This document shows, in pieces, positions 41,920-50,902 of a stretch of DNA of 64,000 bases. Source of the stretch: Prevotella scopos JCM 17725. Its GTDB lineage: Bacteria > Bacteroidota > Bacteroidia > Bacteroidales > Bacteroidaceae. How positions within the stretch are numbered: position 1 is the stretch's first letter; the number at the start of each line of letters is the position of its first letter. The stretch covers positions 1,736,001 to 1,800,000 of the forward strand of contig NZ_CP072390.1 of the NCBI RefSeq assembly GCF_018127785.1, given 5' to 3'. The notes beneath the pieces are model-generated. The model was not told the DNA's origin. It worked only from the letters and a program-made list of their open reading frames with translations, and ran no database searches. The translations under genes and the position numbers were made by a program.

Positions 41920-44823
41920 ATGATGAAGAAAAAAATATTTATTGCTCTGACACTTCTATTGTCTTGTACGATGGTGTCAAAGGCATCTTACGCTGATGAC
42001 TGGAATATCCCGTCAGCTGATGCCAAGGGACGAGTGGGTGCTTTGATGCCTTACACACGTTATGACTCTGAAACAGCAAGTCTTGGAGGAGGTGCCACCT
42101 TGAAGACCTCTCCTACTTGGGACCGTAAGAATATAGCTTCACAGGCTTCTCGTCAGTCATATGTTGAGCTTCCTTCTAATGGCTCCTACGCCGAATGGAC
42201 CATGAAGGGAGATGCTAATGGTGTGACAATGCGCTTTACAATGCCTGATTCTGGTGACGGAATGGGTTTGAATGGTTCGTTGGATGTCTATGTAAATGAT
42301 AAGAAGGTGCAGACAGTTAATCTGACATCTTATTATATGTATCAGTACTTTTCTGGTGGTAATCCAGCTGATGTAAATGATGGTGGACCAGCTTGTTTTG
42401 CCTTTGATGAGACCCACTTCCTTCTTAATAAGTCACTTCGAGCAGGTGATAGAATCCGCATTCAGAGTTCTGGTGCCAATGGTCATAAATATGGAGTAGA
42501 TTTCATTGAGACCGAGGTTGTGCCAGAAGAGATTGAATGCCCTGCTGGTGCGGTGAGCGTTACAGATGCCAAATATAGCAAGTATATCAAAGGGAATGAT
42601 TATCTGAAGGCTTTTGAAGAAGCTTTGAAGGATGCTGACGCAGGCTCAAAGATTCTTTATATTCCTGCTGGAACATTCGAATTGAGCGGTATCTGGTACA
42701 TCTTTGGATCCGACGTAAAGATTACTGGTGCTGGTATGTGGTACACTAACCTTAAGTTTACGAACCCTAATCGTTTCGGAGGTGGTATCTCTGGCGGTAA
42801 TGGCTCACACGGACCAGATGGCTACTGCAACAATGTTGAAATCTGTAACCTCTATCTGAACTCTAATTTGAGAAGTCGTCATAACCAGCAAGCAGTATAT
42901 AAATGCTTCATGGATATCTTCAAGGGTGGAAGTGTTATCCATCATGTATGGGAAGATCACTTTGAGTGTGGCTTCTGGTTAGGCGATTACAATGGTAAAG
43001 TAGATTATAGCAATGGTGTGAAGATTATCAGCTGTCGTATCCGTAATAACTTCGCTGACGGTGTGAACTTCTGTCAAGGAACATCTAATGCAACAGTTTA
43101 TAATTGTAGTGTTCGTAACAACGGAGATGATGGTTTGGCAATGTGGAACGATGAAACAATGGGTGCTGTAGATGAAAAGAACAATACCTTTGCTTACAAT
43201 ACCATTGAACTTATTTGGCGTGCAGGCGGTATTGCCCTCTATGGTGGTGATGGTCATAAGATTTATAATAACTATATTGCTGATATGTTCATGGCTGCAG
43301 GTATTCATCTGAATGATGTATTCCCTGGTCCAAAGTATAAGAATACACAGAAGATTAGCTTTGACAACAACATACTTGTACGCTGTGGAACCAACAATGA
43401 CAGTTGGCATGAGGACTTAGCTGCCATTGATATCAAAGGTGGTGTGCGCAATGTTGTCTTCAACAATACGAAGATCTATGACTCACCTTTCGATGCTATC
43501 CGTGTCATGTCAGGCCCAACAGGCATTGAATTTAAGAACACAGAGATTCTTGGTGCTTCTCTTGCAGGACAGACAACCAAGTATTCTACTTGGGAACACT
43601 CTACTGGTGCTATTCGTTTGGACGTTGATGGTGTAAAGTTTAGCAATGGCATTAAGATTGCAAACGTTAGCGAGGACAAGATTAAAAACAATCAGACATG
43701 GCCTGTATGGACTGATAATAACAAGGCACGTGCGGCTGCTATCGGTTATGAGTACCTGAGTGATGCTACATATAAAGTACCAGATTTCCCTGAAGCAGAC
43801 ACAAGTCAGCAGGGAGGTATCGTCAATCCGTTGGAAGGTATCAAAGGGTATGACATTGCTTTACAAGGTTTAAGATGGGAGAATGCCGAAGGTAATACTT
43901 CACTGAAGGAAGGAGATGATGTTACCTTTAAGTTTGCTCTTAAGAACGTAAGTAATGTTGACATTCCTGCTGGTGCAAATATCGGCATAAAGATAACCAT
44001 TGATGGCGAGCAAAGTTTCGTCACCGCAAGCTATAAGAATGGACTGAAAGCAAAGCAGACCGTCATCCTTACAACTCAATCAGCATGGAAAGCAACAGCT
44101 GGAGGACACATTGTAAAGGCTGGAGCTGACTATCGTAACAAGCTTACTGATGAGTTAACAAGAGACAATAACAGCCGTGAGAAGAAGTTTAATGTGACTG
44201 AGAAAGATGACAACGAAGACTATACTCCTGTTACGGGAGGCTATGACCTTGTTGTTACAAAGGTTGCTTTTGATAAGAAAACTATCAATGCTGGCGATGA
44301 AGTACGCTTCACAGCAACGATTGTTAATGCTGGTGATAAAGACGTACCAGCAGGTACAAAACTTGGTGTACAGTTCCAGATAGATGGCAATACTAGCGTT
44401 ATCACATGGAACGACAAGCACTATAGCGGTTTGAAGTCACATCAGAAGATTACGCTTTCAGCAACTGGCGGTACGAATGGAAAGAATACTTGGACTGCAA
44501 CAAATGGTGTTCATACGCTCACCGCATGGGTAAATGATACTCATGATTATAGAGATGAGGTAAATGGAAGTGATGATGCTAATAAAAAGACTATTGAGTT
44601 GAAGATTCCATTGGGTGCTATCAGATTCTTCTCTGATGCTGAAGTTAATTCACCAGACGACTTGAATAACCTCGATCAAAGCAATCGTATCAATGGCTTG
44701 ACAAATAGAATTGAATCGGATGAAGCCTACTATGACCTGCAAGGAAATAAGGTTTCAATATCCAAGGAGAGTCTGAAACCAGGTCTTTATATCCATAAGG
44801 GAAAGAAAATCATCGTAAGATAA
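41920..44823 (+). CDS. GH87-type alpha-glucanase (mycodextranase/alpha-1,3-glucanase) with sorting tail
   Basis: The 967-residue secreted protein has a signal peptide, then a GH87-like carbohydrate-binding start (DWNIPSADAKGRVGALMPYTRYDSE), then a right-handed beta-helix. In the helix FADGVNFCQGTSNAT and VRNNGDDGLAMWND carry Asp380 and Asp403/404, spaced like the three Asp residues reported as catalytic in GH87 alpha-1,3-glucanase. After residue 640 come two CARDB-like domains (each starts GYDLVV or GYDIAL, with INAGDEV or LKEGDDV). The tail YDLQGNKV...LKPGLYIHKGKKIIVR is a sorting-type C-terminus. It would cut alpha-1,3-linked glucan outside the cell. Two Met start choices (41920 or 41923). 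Confidence 0.87.
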   Translation: MMKKKIFIALTLLLSCTMVSKASYADDWNIPSADAKGRVGALMPYTRYDSETASLGGGATLKTSPTWDRKNIASQASRQSYVELPSNGSYAEWTMKGDANGVTMRFTMPDSGDGMGLNGSLDVYVNDKKVQTVNLTSYYMYQYFSGGNPADVNDGGPACFAFDETHFLLNKSLRAGDRIRIQSSGANGHKYGVDFIETEVVPEEIECPAGAVSVTDAKYSKYIKGNDYLKAFEEALKDADAGSKILYIPAGTFELSGIWYIFGSDVKITGAGMWYTNLKFTNPNRFGGGISGGNGSHGPDGYCNNVEICNLYLNSNLRSRHNQQAVYKCFMDIFKGGSVIHHVWEDHFECGFWLGDYNGKVDYSNGVKIISCRIRNNFADGVNFCQGTSNATVYNCSVRNNGDDGLAMWNDETMGAVDEKNNTFAYNTIELIWRAGGIALYGGDGHKIYNNYIADMFMAAGIHLNDVFPGPKYKNTQKISFDNNILVRCGTNNDSWHEDLAAIDIKGGVRNVVFNNTKIYDSPFDAIRVMSGPTGIEFKNTEILGASLAGQTTKYSTWEHSTGAIRLDVDGVKFSNGIKIANVSEDKIKNNQTWPVWTDNNKARAAAIGYEYLSDATYKVPDFPEADTSQQGGIVNPLEGIKGYDIALQGLRWENAEGNTSLKEGDDVTFKFALKNVSNVDIPAGANIGIKITIDGEQSFVTASYKNGLKAKQTVILTTQSAWKATAGGHIVKAGADYRNKLTDELTRDNNSREKKFNVTEKDDNEDYTPVTGGYDLVVTKVAFDKKTINAGDEVRFTATIVNAGDKDVPAGTKLGVQFQIDGNTSVITWNDKHYSGLKSHQKITLSATGGTNGKNTWTATNGVHTLTAWVNDTHDYRDEVNGSDDANKKTIELKIPLGAIRFFSDAEVNSPDDLNNLDQSNRINGLTNRIESDEAYYDLQGNKVSISKESLKPGLYIHKGKKIIVR

Positions 44824-44882
44824 TATCCAAGCTGCCTATGGGGAAGTATCTAATACATATTTTCCCATAGGATATATAATGT

Positions 44883-44916
44883 ATCGGCTGGACAGAAGTT
44901 CCAGTCGATATTTTTT
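44883..44916 (+). terminator. Terminator after the GH87-type gene
   Basis: ATCGGCTGGA pairs with TCCAGTCGAT (one G-U) around CAGAAGT, followed by a run of T. A second hairpin (CTATGGGGAA / TTTCCCATAG, 44836-44870) stands just before it. Confidence 0.85.
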
Positions 44917-44936
44917 GTAGTTATTAATAAAAGATT

Positions 44937-44945
44937 TATTTTTGC
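44937..44945 (+). promoter_or_regulatory. Promoter -7 element for the SusR-like gene
   Basis: TATTTTTGC matches TAnnTTTG and lies 52 bp ahead of the SusR-like start, beyond the terminator, so the regulator has its own transcript. Confidence 0.6.
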
Positions 44946-44996
44946 AGATAGATTAGATGATTAAAAACATCTGATAATCAACAAACAATACCTCAG

Positions 44997-46592
44997 ATGA
45001 ATACGCTTATGAAGTTATATCTGTCATTATTTTTACTTGTTATTCCCTTATTCAGTATTGCAAATAATGAGAAATGGGAAGAACGACTAAACCAACTCGA
45101 TCAAAGTTTGGAAAAAAAGAAGCTGTTTGAGCATGAAAAACTTGAAAAAATCAAACGATTAAAAGGCCGTTTGAAAACGATTCCAGCGAAAGACAGATTT
45201 GAAATAAACAGACAGTTATTTAAAGCATATTCATCTTATCAATACGATTCTGCCTACGTCTATGCTAATCATCTGCTTTCTGAAGCCCGTAAACTGAAGA
45301 ATCCTGACTATGAGGTTGAGGCACATTGCGACTTAGTCTTCTGCTTGTTGTCTGCAGGACTCTATACTGAGGCTTTCAATGAACTACACTCTATTCACAC
45401 GGAAGGAACGACTCCCAATGCTCGAAAGCTATATTACACAATGGCATCACGCCTTTATTATGACGTATCTGACTATACACGCACTGAACCCTACCAGAGT
45501 CAGTATGTGAGACAAGCAGGCATCTATACTGATTCTTTGCTCCATTATCTTCCAGAAGGCTCTACGGAATGGCTCTATGCGATAGGAATGAAACAAATGA
45601 AGGAACGAAAATACGAGGCTTCTCTCGATACTTTCAAGCAGTTCTTACAAAGGAAAGGGGTGGATTTGCACCACAAGGCGATTGTTACATCTTGTATCGG
45701 ATGGATTTATCTCTTTCTAAAAGAGAATGATCAGGCAATGGATTATCTTGCACAAGCAGCCATATATGACAACGAAGGAGTGGTCAGAGAGACTACTGCT
45801 CTTTGTACATTGGCTAATCTTCTCTATAAAGAAGGAGACATACAGCACGCTACGGAGTATGTAAGAGAGTCACTTGCAAATGCTAACTTCTATGGAGCAA
45901 GACAGCGTGTGATTGAGGTTAGCAGCGTATTACCTATCATTGAACAGGATAGATACAAGATAATGCAGGGACAACGCAATGCTATTGCTATGGCTGCAAT
46001 AATCTTCATCCTCTTTGTCATTGGACTGTTGATGGCAGGATGGTTTATCCGTAGGCAAATGATAAAGCTGAAGAAGGCACAAGCACTTATCGCACAGCGA
46101 AATCAACAGTTGGAAGTTAAGAACGAACAGTTGGAGGAGGTGAATAAAATCAAAGATGAATACATTGGTAGGTCATTCTATATCAACTCGGAATACATCA
46201 ATAAGGTAGAGAAACTTTATCGTTCTATTGACCGTAAGATTTCCATGCACAGATTTGAAGACTTGCGTTCTTCATTAAAAGAGAGTGAATTAGGAGAAGA
46301 AAGAAAGTCGATGTTTGTAGATTTTGATGAGACCTTTTTGAAGCTTTTCCCACATTTCATCGAGCGATACAACGAACTCTTTGACGAACCAGACCAGAAG
46401 CCTCTCGATAGGAAACAACTTACGACAGAGATGCGTATCTTTGCGCTTATCCGATTGGGAATCACTGATTCTGAACGTATCGCAAACTTCCTGAACTATT
46501 CTGTACACACCATAAATACCTATAAGACACGTGTAAAGAACCGCTCACACATTGATAATGATAAGTTTGAAAGCCGTATTATGGAGTTCTAA
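44997..46592 (+). CDS. SusR-like membrane regulator (DUF6377 type)
   Basis: The 531-residue protein has a signal-like N-terminus, a TPR-rich periplasmic sensor part (about 60-320), one membrane helix (about 332-352), a coiled coil (LIAQRNQQLEVKNEQLEEVNK) and a C-terminal helix-turn-helix (ITDSERIANFLNYSVHTINTYKTRVKNRS, in part NFLNYSVHTINTYKTRV) like LuxR-type DNA-binding parts. SusR of the Bacteroides starch system has this form and size: it senses maltose-type sugar in the periplasm and turns on sus genes. Beside a GH97/GH87/SusCD locus it is very likely the regulator. A later Met (45009) is an alternative start. Confidence 0.85.
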   Translation: MNTLMKLYLSLFLLVIPLFSIANNEKWEERLNQLDQSLEKKKLFEHEKLEKIKRLKGRLKTIPAKDRFEINRQLFKAYSSYQYDSAYVYANHLLSEARKLKNPDYEVEAHCDLVFCLLSAGLYTEAFNELHSIHTEGTTPNARKLYYTMASRLYYDVSDYTRTEPYQSQYVRQAGIYTDSLLHYLPEGSTEWLYAIGMKQMKERKYEASLDTFKQFLQRKGVDLHHKAIVTSCIGWIYLFLKENDQAMDYLAQAAIYDNEGVVRETTALCTLANLLYKEGDIQHATEYVRESLANANFYGARQRVIEVSSVLPIIEQDRYKIMQGQRNAIAMAAIIFILFVIGLLMAGWFIRRQMIKLKKAQALIAQRNQQLEVKNEQLEEVNKIKDEYIGRSFYINSEYINKVEKLYRSIDRKISMHRFEDLRSSLKESELGEERKSMFVDFDETFLKLFPHFIERYNELFDEPDQKPLDRKQLTTEMRIFALIRLGITDSERIANFLNYSVHTINTYKTRVKNRSHIDNDKFESRIMEF

Positions 46593-46599
46593 AAAACAT

Positions 46600-46848
46600 T
46601 AGTAAGAGAGCTAGAGCGTAATCTTGGGGGAAGAGAAGGAAAGGATATGAGAAGATGTTTGAGCTATATTACAGAGTTCCTTCTCAGAATCGGAAGTCAA
46701 AGAACAAAGTATATTCTTTGCACGAACCAGATGTAGTTTGCATCAGCAAAGGTAAGGAACATAAACAATATAAGTTTGGCAATAAAGTACTTATTCTTCG
46801 CTCATGGTCAGGAATTTTTCTTGGTACATGTTCTTTTAGGAATGAAAT
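46600..46848 (+). pseudogene. IS5-family transposase fragment
   Basis: In one frame the bases give YRVPSQNRKSKNKVYSLHEP, DVVCISKGKEHKQYKFGNKV and SWSGIFLGTCSFRNE. This is the mid-part of IS5-type transposases of Bacteroidetes (YSLHEPDV-CI-KGKEHKKYEFGNKV, then SFRNEYDGHT). An in-frame stop lies at about 46617-46619, and the frame is cut after SFRNE where a piece of the 281-bp element begins. Both ends of the IS are missing, so it is dead. Confidence 0.75.
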
Positions 46849-47014
46849 GTGCGAAGGTATAACACCATTGCTGTATATGCCAGGGTAGGGATTTAATGTG
46901 AGTTAAGCATATTAAAATGAAGGTCAATCAGGAGTTGTGTCTAGTTGGAGGCTATACCTTTCAACAATATTTTAGGTTCTATGACGAATTACCCACACGA
47001 TTCGTTATAGAACC
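46849..47014 (+). mobile_element. Truncated 281-bp miniature element, copy B
   Basis: From ATGTGCGAAGG to the end GATTCGTTATAGAACC it follows the right-hand 166 bases of copy C with few changes, including the terminal hairpin (46975-47014). The left half with the 22-bp array is absent, replaced by the IS5 fragment. Confidence 0.8.
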
Positions 47015-47155
47015 CTAATTATGTTTTTTATATCCATAATATCTTAGTGTACATGTGTTTATAAGGTATTAGAGTTTTAAAAACTTGCTAATTATAAAAA
47101 TTATTTATAATATTGCAGTAGAATAAGAACATCTAAATCTAAATAAAGCTAATTC

Positions 47156-48916
47156 ATGAAAAGAAGAATACTAACAATAATCTGCCTATTGATAGCAATA
47201 ATTGCGTATGCTCAGAATTCTTCATCAAGTATTAACAAGAAGAAAACAAATTTGAGTGGAAAGCATAATACAGAATACCATAGTAATACAAACGAACCAA
47301 ACTATAATTCAGAAAACCATTTAACAGATTTCAAAACATATTCTAACGAAGTTCTGCTTAGAGAAGCATCTGTTTATATGGACAAAAAAAATATTTTGGA
47401 TAGTGCACTGATGTGTTACAGCATTATCTATAAGAGATATGCAGAAAACAAAGGAATTATCAACGATTCGATGCTTACAAAGACGCTCGGAGGACTGTGG
47501 TATATCTACTTTTTTCACTACTACGACTATATCAAATCGAACGAGATCCTAAAAGAAAGTCTTAACGTTTGCAAGGAAAGAAAACTAAATTCTGCATGGG
47601 TCTATCTCAATTTTGGTTTTATGTATCAGATGATTGCCGAACAAAGTATGGAAAAGAATTTGTATCGAAAAGCACTTAGGCATTACAAATCAGCCTTTTA
47701 TGAAGCACGAAAATATAACGATTGGGGAGTAATGCTCAATGCTTTCGGCAACATTATCATAGTAGTATCCGAAATGCGGGAATTAAATTCTATACATTCT
47801 GAAGTTGCTGTCTTTAAACAAATTCCTAAGAGCTTTTGTGTTTTGGAATACGAATACGACTCTTTACTCTATTTAGGCACTTTAGCCTTAGAAAAGAAAA
47901 ATGCAGAATTGGCATTGACTTATTTCAAAGCACAATTGCAATTGTTTAAAGAGCCTTCTCTCGAATATTCCCGTTATATTTATTTAGCACATATCAATTT
48001 AGCTAAAAGTTATTGTCTTCAAAGAAAATATGAGGAAGCACTGCAAGAATTAAAAACAGGAGAAAATATCAGTGCGGATTTTGAAACAAAGGATACGAAA
48101 CTGGAGGCTTACAAACTCTTGCATGAAACCTATAGCAAGATAGGGAACGCGCAGAAAGCGGCAGAATATCAGAACAAATATGTCTTGTTAAAAGATTCTC
48201 TGCTCAATTATCGTCTTATTGCAGGTATCAACGAAATGGAATTTGAGAATAAGATGAAGGATGTGGAATCGCATCTTAAACAATTAGAGCACCAAAAGGA
48301 AATTCAGAGAATTGTTATTTTCCTATTTTTGATAATTGGTTTTATCATTGCATTTTTTTTATATTTAGTAGCTTCCAAGAATAAAAAACTTAATCAATCT
48401 AACCAAGCACTGTTTCAAAAAAATATCGAACTCTTTCAATCTGAAGAAAAAGAACGCCTGCGCCGACAAGCTTTAGAGGAACAGTTTACTGAAGATAAAC
48501 AGGAAAGAAAATATAAGTCAAGCAATCTTAGCGACCAACGCAAGGAAGAATTACTTCAGAAAATACTCACACTGATGGATAATGATGAGAGCATTTTCCT
48601 TTGCGATTTCTCAGCAAACCAGTTGGCTGCTAAAGTTGGAGTAAACTACAAATACATTTCTCAAGTTATTAACGAAAGAATACAATGCAGTTTCTCTAAC
48701 CTTCTTAACAAATATAGAATTAAAGAAGCGTGTAAACGCATAGAAGATAAGGAGCAGTATGGTGGTTTTACTTTGGAAGCTATTGGAAACAGCGTAGGCT
48801 TTAAATCCCGCTCATCATTCATAGCTGCATTTAAGCAAGTAACTGGTTTAACACCTTTCGACTTTCAAAGAAACATCGACGCTAAGATTAAGGAAAAATA
48901 TTCTGATTTTGTCTGA
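47156..48916 (+). CDS. Membrane TPR-AraC one-component regulator
   Basis: The 586-residue protein has a signal peptide or anchor (1-20), TPR helices (about 60-365) and a coiled coil to residue 380. A membrane helix follows (IVIFLFLIIGFIIAFFLYLV, about 383-402), a second coiled coil, and then an AraC-type HTH at about 478-575. The last shows NQLAAKVGVNYKYISQVINE for the first helix pair and GNSVGFKSRSSFIAAFKQVTG for the second, ending TPFDFQR. It should sense outside or periplasmic signals and regulate genes directly. It lies just before two secreted-protein genes, its most likely targets. It is distinct from the SusR-like gene. Confidence 0.88.
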   Translation: MKRRILTIICLLIAIIAYAQNSSSSINKKKTNLSGKHNTEYHSNTNEPNYNSENHLTDFKTYSNEVLLREASVYMDKKNILDSALMCYSIIYKRYAENKGIINDSMLTKTLGGLWYIYFFHYYDYIKSNEILKESLNVCKERKLNSAWVYLNFGFMYQMIAEQSMEKNLYRKALRHYKSAFYEARKYNDWGVMLNAFGNIIIVVSEMRELNSIHSEVAVFKQIPKSFCVLEYEYDSLLYLGTLALEKKNAELALTYFKAQLQLFKEPSLEYSRYIYLAHINLAKSYCLQRKYEEALQELKTGENISADFETKDTKLEAYKLLHETYSKIGNAQKAAEYQNKYVLLKDSLLNYRLIAGINEMEFENKMKDVESHLKQLEHQKEIQRIVIFLFLIIGFIIAFFLYLVASKNKKLNQSNQALFQKNIELFQSEEKERLRRQALEEQFTEDKQERKYKSSNLSDQRKEELLQKILTLMDNDESIFLCDFSANQLAAKVGVNYKYISQVINERIQCSFSNLLNKYRIKEACKRIEDKEQYGGFTLEAIGNSVGFKSRSSFIAAFKQVTGLTPFDFQRNIDAKIKEKYSDFV

Positions 48917-48974
48917 ATTCAAGAATTCAAACAAGCAAAAACCTTTAAAAGTCCTTCTTCTCAGCAATAACCAC

Positions 48975-48983
48975 TAACTTTGT
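48975..48983 (+). promoter_or_regulatory. Promoter -7 element for the 522-residue secreted protein gene
   Basis: TAACTTTGT fits TAnnTTTG, 45 bp before the ATG at 49028. Confidence 0.6.
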
Positions 48984-49027
48984 GAACAATCCTAATTATA
49001 ATAACCACCTCAAATAGTATAGTATTT

Positions 49028-50596
49028 ATGAAACATTATTTTTACATTTCGTTAATTAGTGCAGCATTTGCTGTTCAAGTATCTGCTCAATCCCAAACTG
49101 GAAATAATCCTCAAGTTATTTTTACAGGTACTTCTGTAAACGTAAAGGGTATTTCCAACAATGGCAGGTATATTTGCGGAGCACGCATGTATGAAGAAGC
49201 TTATCGATTCGATTTAGAAGAGAAAGCACTTATCACAATACCTGCTACTGATTCTTATTCGGATATGGCAGCTTTAGATGTAACAGACGACGGAACTTTA
49301 GTTGGCAAAAACGATAAGAAACAACCTGCAATTTATCGTGATAGTGTAATTGGTTGGGAAGCACTTCCTTATCCTGAAGGCGAATGGCAAGATGGTTGTT
49401 GTGCACAATGTACAGGCGATGGTAAATATATTACAGGTTACATCATTGGTAAAGGAAATGCAAGTAGCCCTTATAAAACTATTCCAGCATTATGGGAAAA
49501 GCAGGAAGACGACAACTATAAATATATAGGATTGCCTAATCCTGAAACTGATTTTTTAGGTGGCAAGACACAGTTTATTTCTCCTCGAGCAATCTCGCCT
49601 GATGGAAAAACTATTATTGGTGTTATGATGGAACAACGTGGTTCCTATTCTCAAGTCATCATATACCATAAGAAAGATAATGGTGAATGGGAATATGAAA
49701 CTCCTTTTGTTGCCTTATCTTATAACATGGACGTCTATAAAACTTGGATGAACAAAGAACCACAAACGAAAGATTATATTACTGCTCATTCTGGAGAAAG
49801 CGATTATGCCGAACAAGTTAAAGCTTATCAAAAAGCATTTGCTAAGTGGCAATATGAATTTTTCAAAGCTTGGAAGAAAGGTCCTGAATTTACTTCTGTT
49901 CCTGTTATCATGAGCGAAAACGGGAAATTCGTTGCTCCAACTGTTGTAATAAATCAATATTCATATACTGAGGGGGCTACAAGTTTAGAACGTGTTGGAC
50001 AATTGGTTTATCCTTGTCGTTACAATACTGAAACGAAAGAGGCAGAAATTATTAAGTCTGTACCTGATTTTATTCCTATTGCAGTTTCTAATTATGGTGA
50101 TATGTTGTCATCTAATGGCGAGAAGATAGAACTTTTACTCCATGATAGCAATGAAAAGATAGAACTTTCAGATTGGTTTAAAAATCAATACGGATTTAAT
50201 CTGTATAAGGAGTTGCCTTCTAATACGAAATATTTAAATTGTCAGACAATAGGTTCAGACCTTAGTTTGATTGTTGCTTCTTATCGCTCTGTACTCGACA
50301 ATGGCGATTTAGATAAGAAAGAAGTTATCTGTATTAAAACTCCTATAGTCAATAACATCATTGAAACACTCAACACACCTTCTTCTGCATCTATATACTT
50401 CAAAGACAATATGCTTACTGTCTCTCAAAAAGCAGAAAAGATTAGCATTTACGACTTAGCAGGAGAAAAAGTGTTTGAATCTACCTCAAAGCAAGAAAGC
50501 TATAACGTAAGTAATCTTTCTAAAGGTATTTACATTGTAGTTGCCCAAATTGGTAGACAAAATGTTAAAGCCAAAGTATATAAGAAGGCTCTATAA
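49028..50596 (+). CDS. Secreted protein with T9SS-type sorting tail; stop codon supplied by a mobile element
   Basis: The 522-residue protein has a signal peptide (cut after VSAQ) and beta-propeller-like repeats with GISNNGRYICG, ALDVTDDGTLVG, CTGDGKYITGY and AISPDGKTIIG (HAF-like spacing). It ends in a sorting domain (ISIYDLAGEKVFESTSK, LSKGIYIVVAQIG). Its last residues are KVYKK-AL. The codons for AL and the TAA lie inside the 281-bp element that starts at 50587; without the element the frame would read KVYKKT and stop at TGA. Function unknown. The AraC-type gene upstream may control it. Confidence 0.82.
   Translation: MKHYFYISLISAAFAVQVSAQSQTGNNPQVIFTGTSVNVKGISNNGRYICGARMYEEAYRFDLEEKALITIPATDSYSDMAALDVTDDGTLVGKNDKKQPAIYRDSVIGWEALPYPEGEWQDGCCAQCTGDGKYITGYIIGKGNASSPYKTIPALWEKQEDDNYKYIGLPNPETDFLGGKTQFISPRAISPDGKTIIGVMMEQRGSYSQVIIYHKKDNGEWEYETPFVALSYNMDVYKTWMNKEPQTKDYITAHSGESDYAEQVKAYQKAFAKWQYEFFKAWKKGPEFTSVPVIMSENGKFVAPTVVINQYSYTEGATSLERVGQLVYPCRYNTETKEAEIIKSVPDFIPIAVSNYGDMLSSNGEKIELLLHDSNEKIELSDWFKNQYGFNLYKELPSNTKYLNCQTIGSDLSLIVASYRSVLDNGDLDKKEVICIKTPIVNNIIETLNTPSSASIYFKDNMLTVSQKAEKISIYDLAGEKVFESTSKQESYNVSNLSKGIYIVVAQIGRQNVKAKVYKKAL
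50579..50586 (+). repeat. Target-site duplication (left) of element copy C
   Basis: TATAAGAA at 50579-50586 repeats exactly at 50868-50875, directly at both element ends. Confidence 0.9.
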
Positions 50597-50867
50597 CGAA
50601 TCGTTTGGGCTGTGTGTTGATATTCCACACGTGTGGTGCGGGTGCTTAGCACATGTGGTGCGGGTGCTTAACACTAATGGTGCGGATGGTATGCACCACA
50701 TGTGCGAAGGGCTAACACCATTACTGTATATGGAAGGCTAGGAATTTCATGTGCGTTAAGCTATTGAAACTAAGGTCAACCTGGAGTTTTGTTTATTTCG
50801 AGGCTATACTTTTTTACAATATTTTTAGGTTCTATGACGAATTACCCACACGATTCGTTATAGAACC
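50587..50867 (+). mobile_element. 281-bp miniature inverted-repeat element, copy C (intact)
   Basis: It begins GGCTCTATAACGAATCGTTT and ends with the inverse of GGTTCTATAACGAATCGTGT, with an extra inner copy at the right (50828-50867) that folds as a 15-bp hairpin. It has no coding region and a 22-bp array at 50624-50709. A perfect 8-bp duplication TATAAGAA brackets it. GG-start termini and 8-bp duplications are the marks of the ISL3 family, so an ISL3-type transposase acting in trans is the likely mover. No such transposase is in the window. Confidence 0.92.
50624..50709. repeat. 22-bp phased palindromic array (GCACC type), locus 4 inside element C
   Basis: Read on the minus strand, units begin TTCGCACATGTGGTGCATAC, ATCCGCACCATTAGTGTTAA, CCCGCACCACATGTGCTAAG and CCCGCACCACACGTGTGG, again about 22-23 bp apart. 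Confidence 0.8.
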
Positions 50868-50902
50868 TATAAGAAAACTTGATTTTAAATTGCATACCAA
50901 CT

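Noticed and set aside
41920..44823. Pectate lyase or polygalacturonase (beta-helix protein)
   Set aside because: The N-terminal WNIPSADAKGRVGA and the ADGVNFCQGTS / NNGDDGLAMW motifs fit GH87, and the neighbours are alpha-glucan genes.
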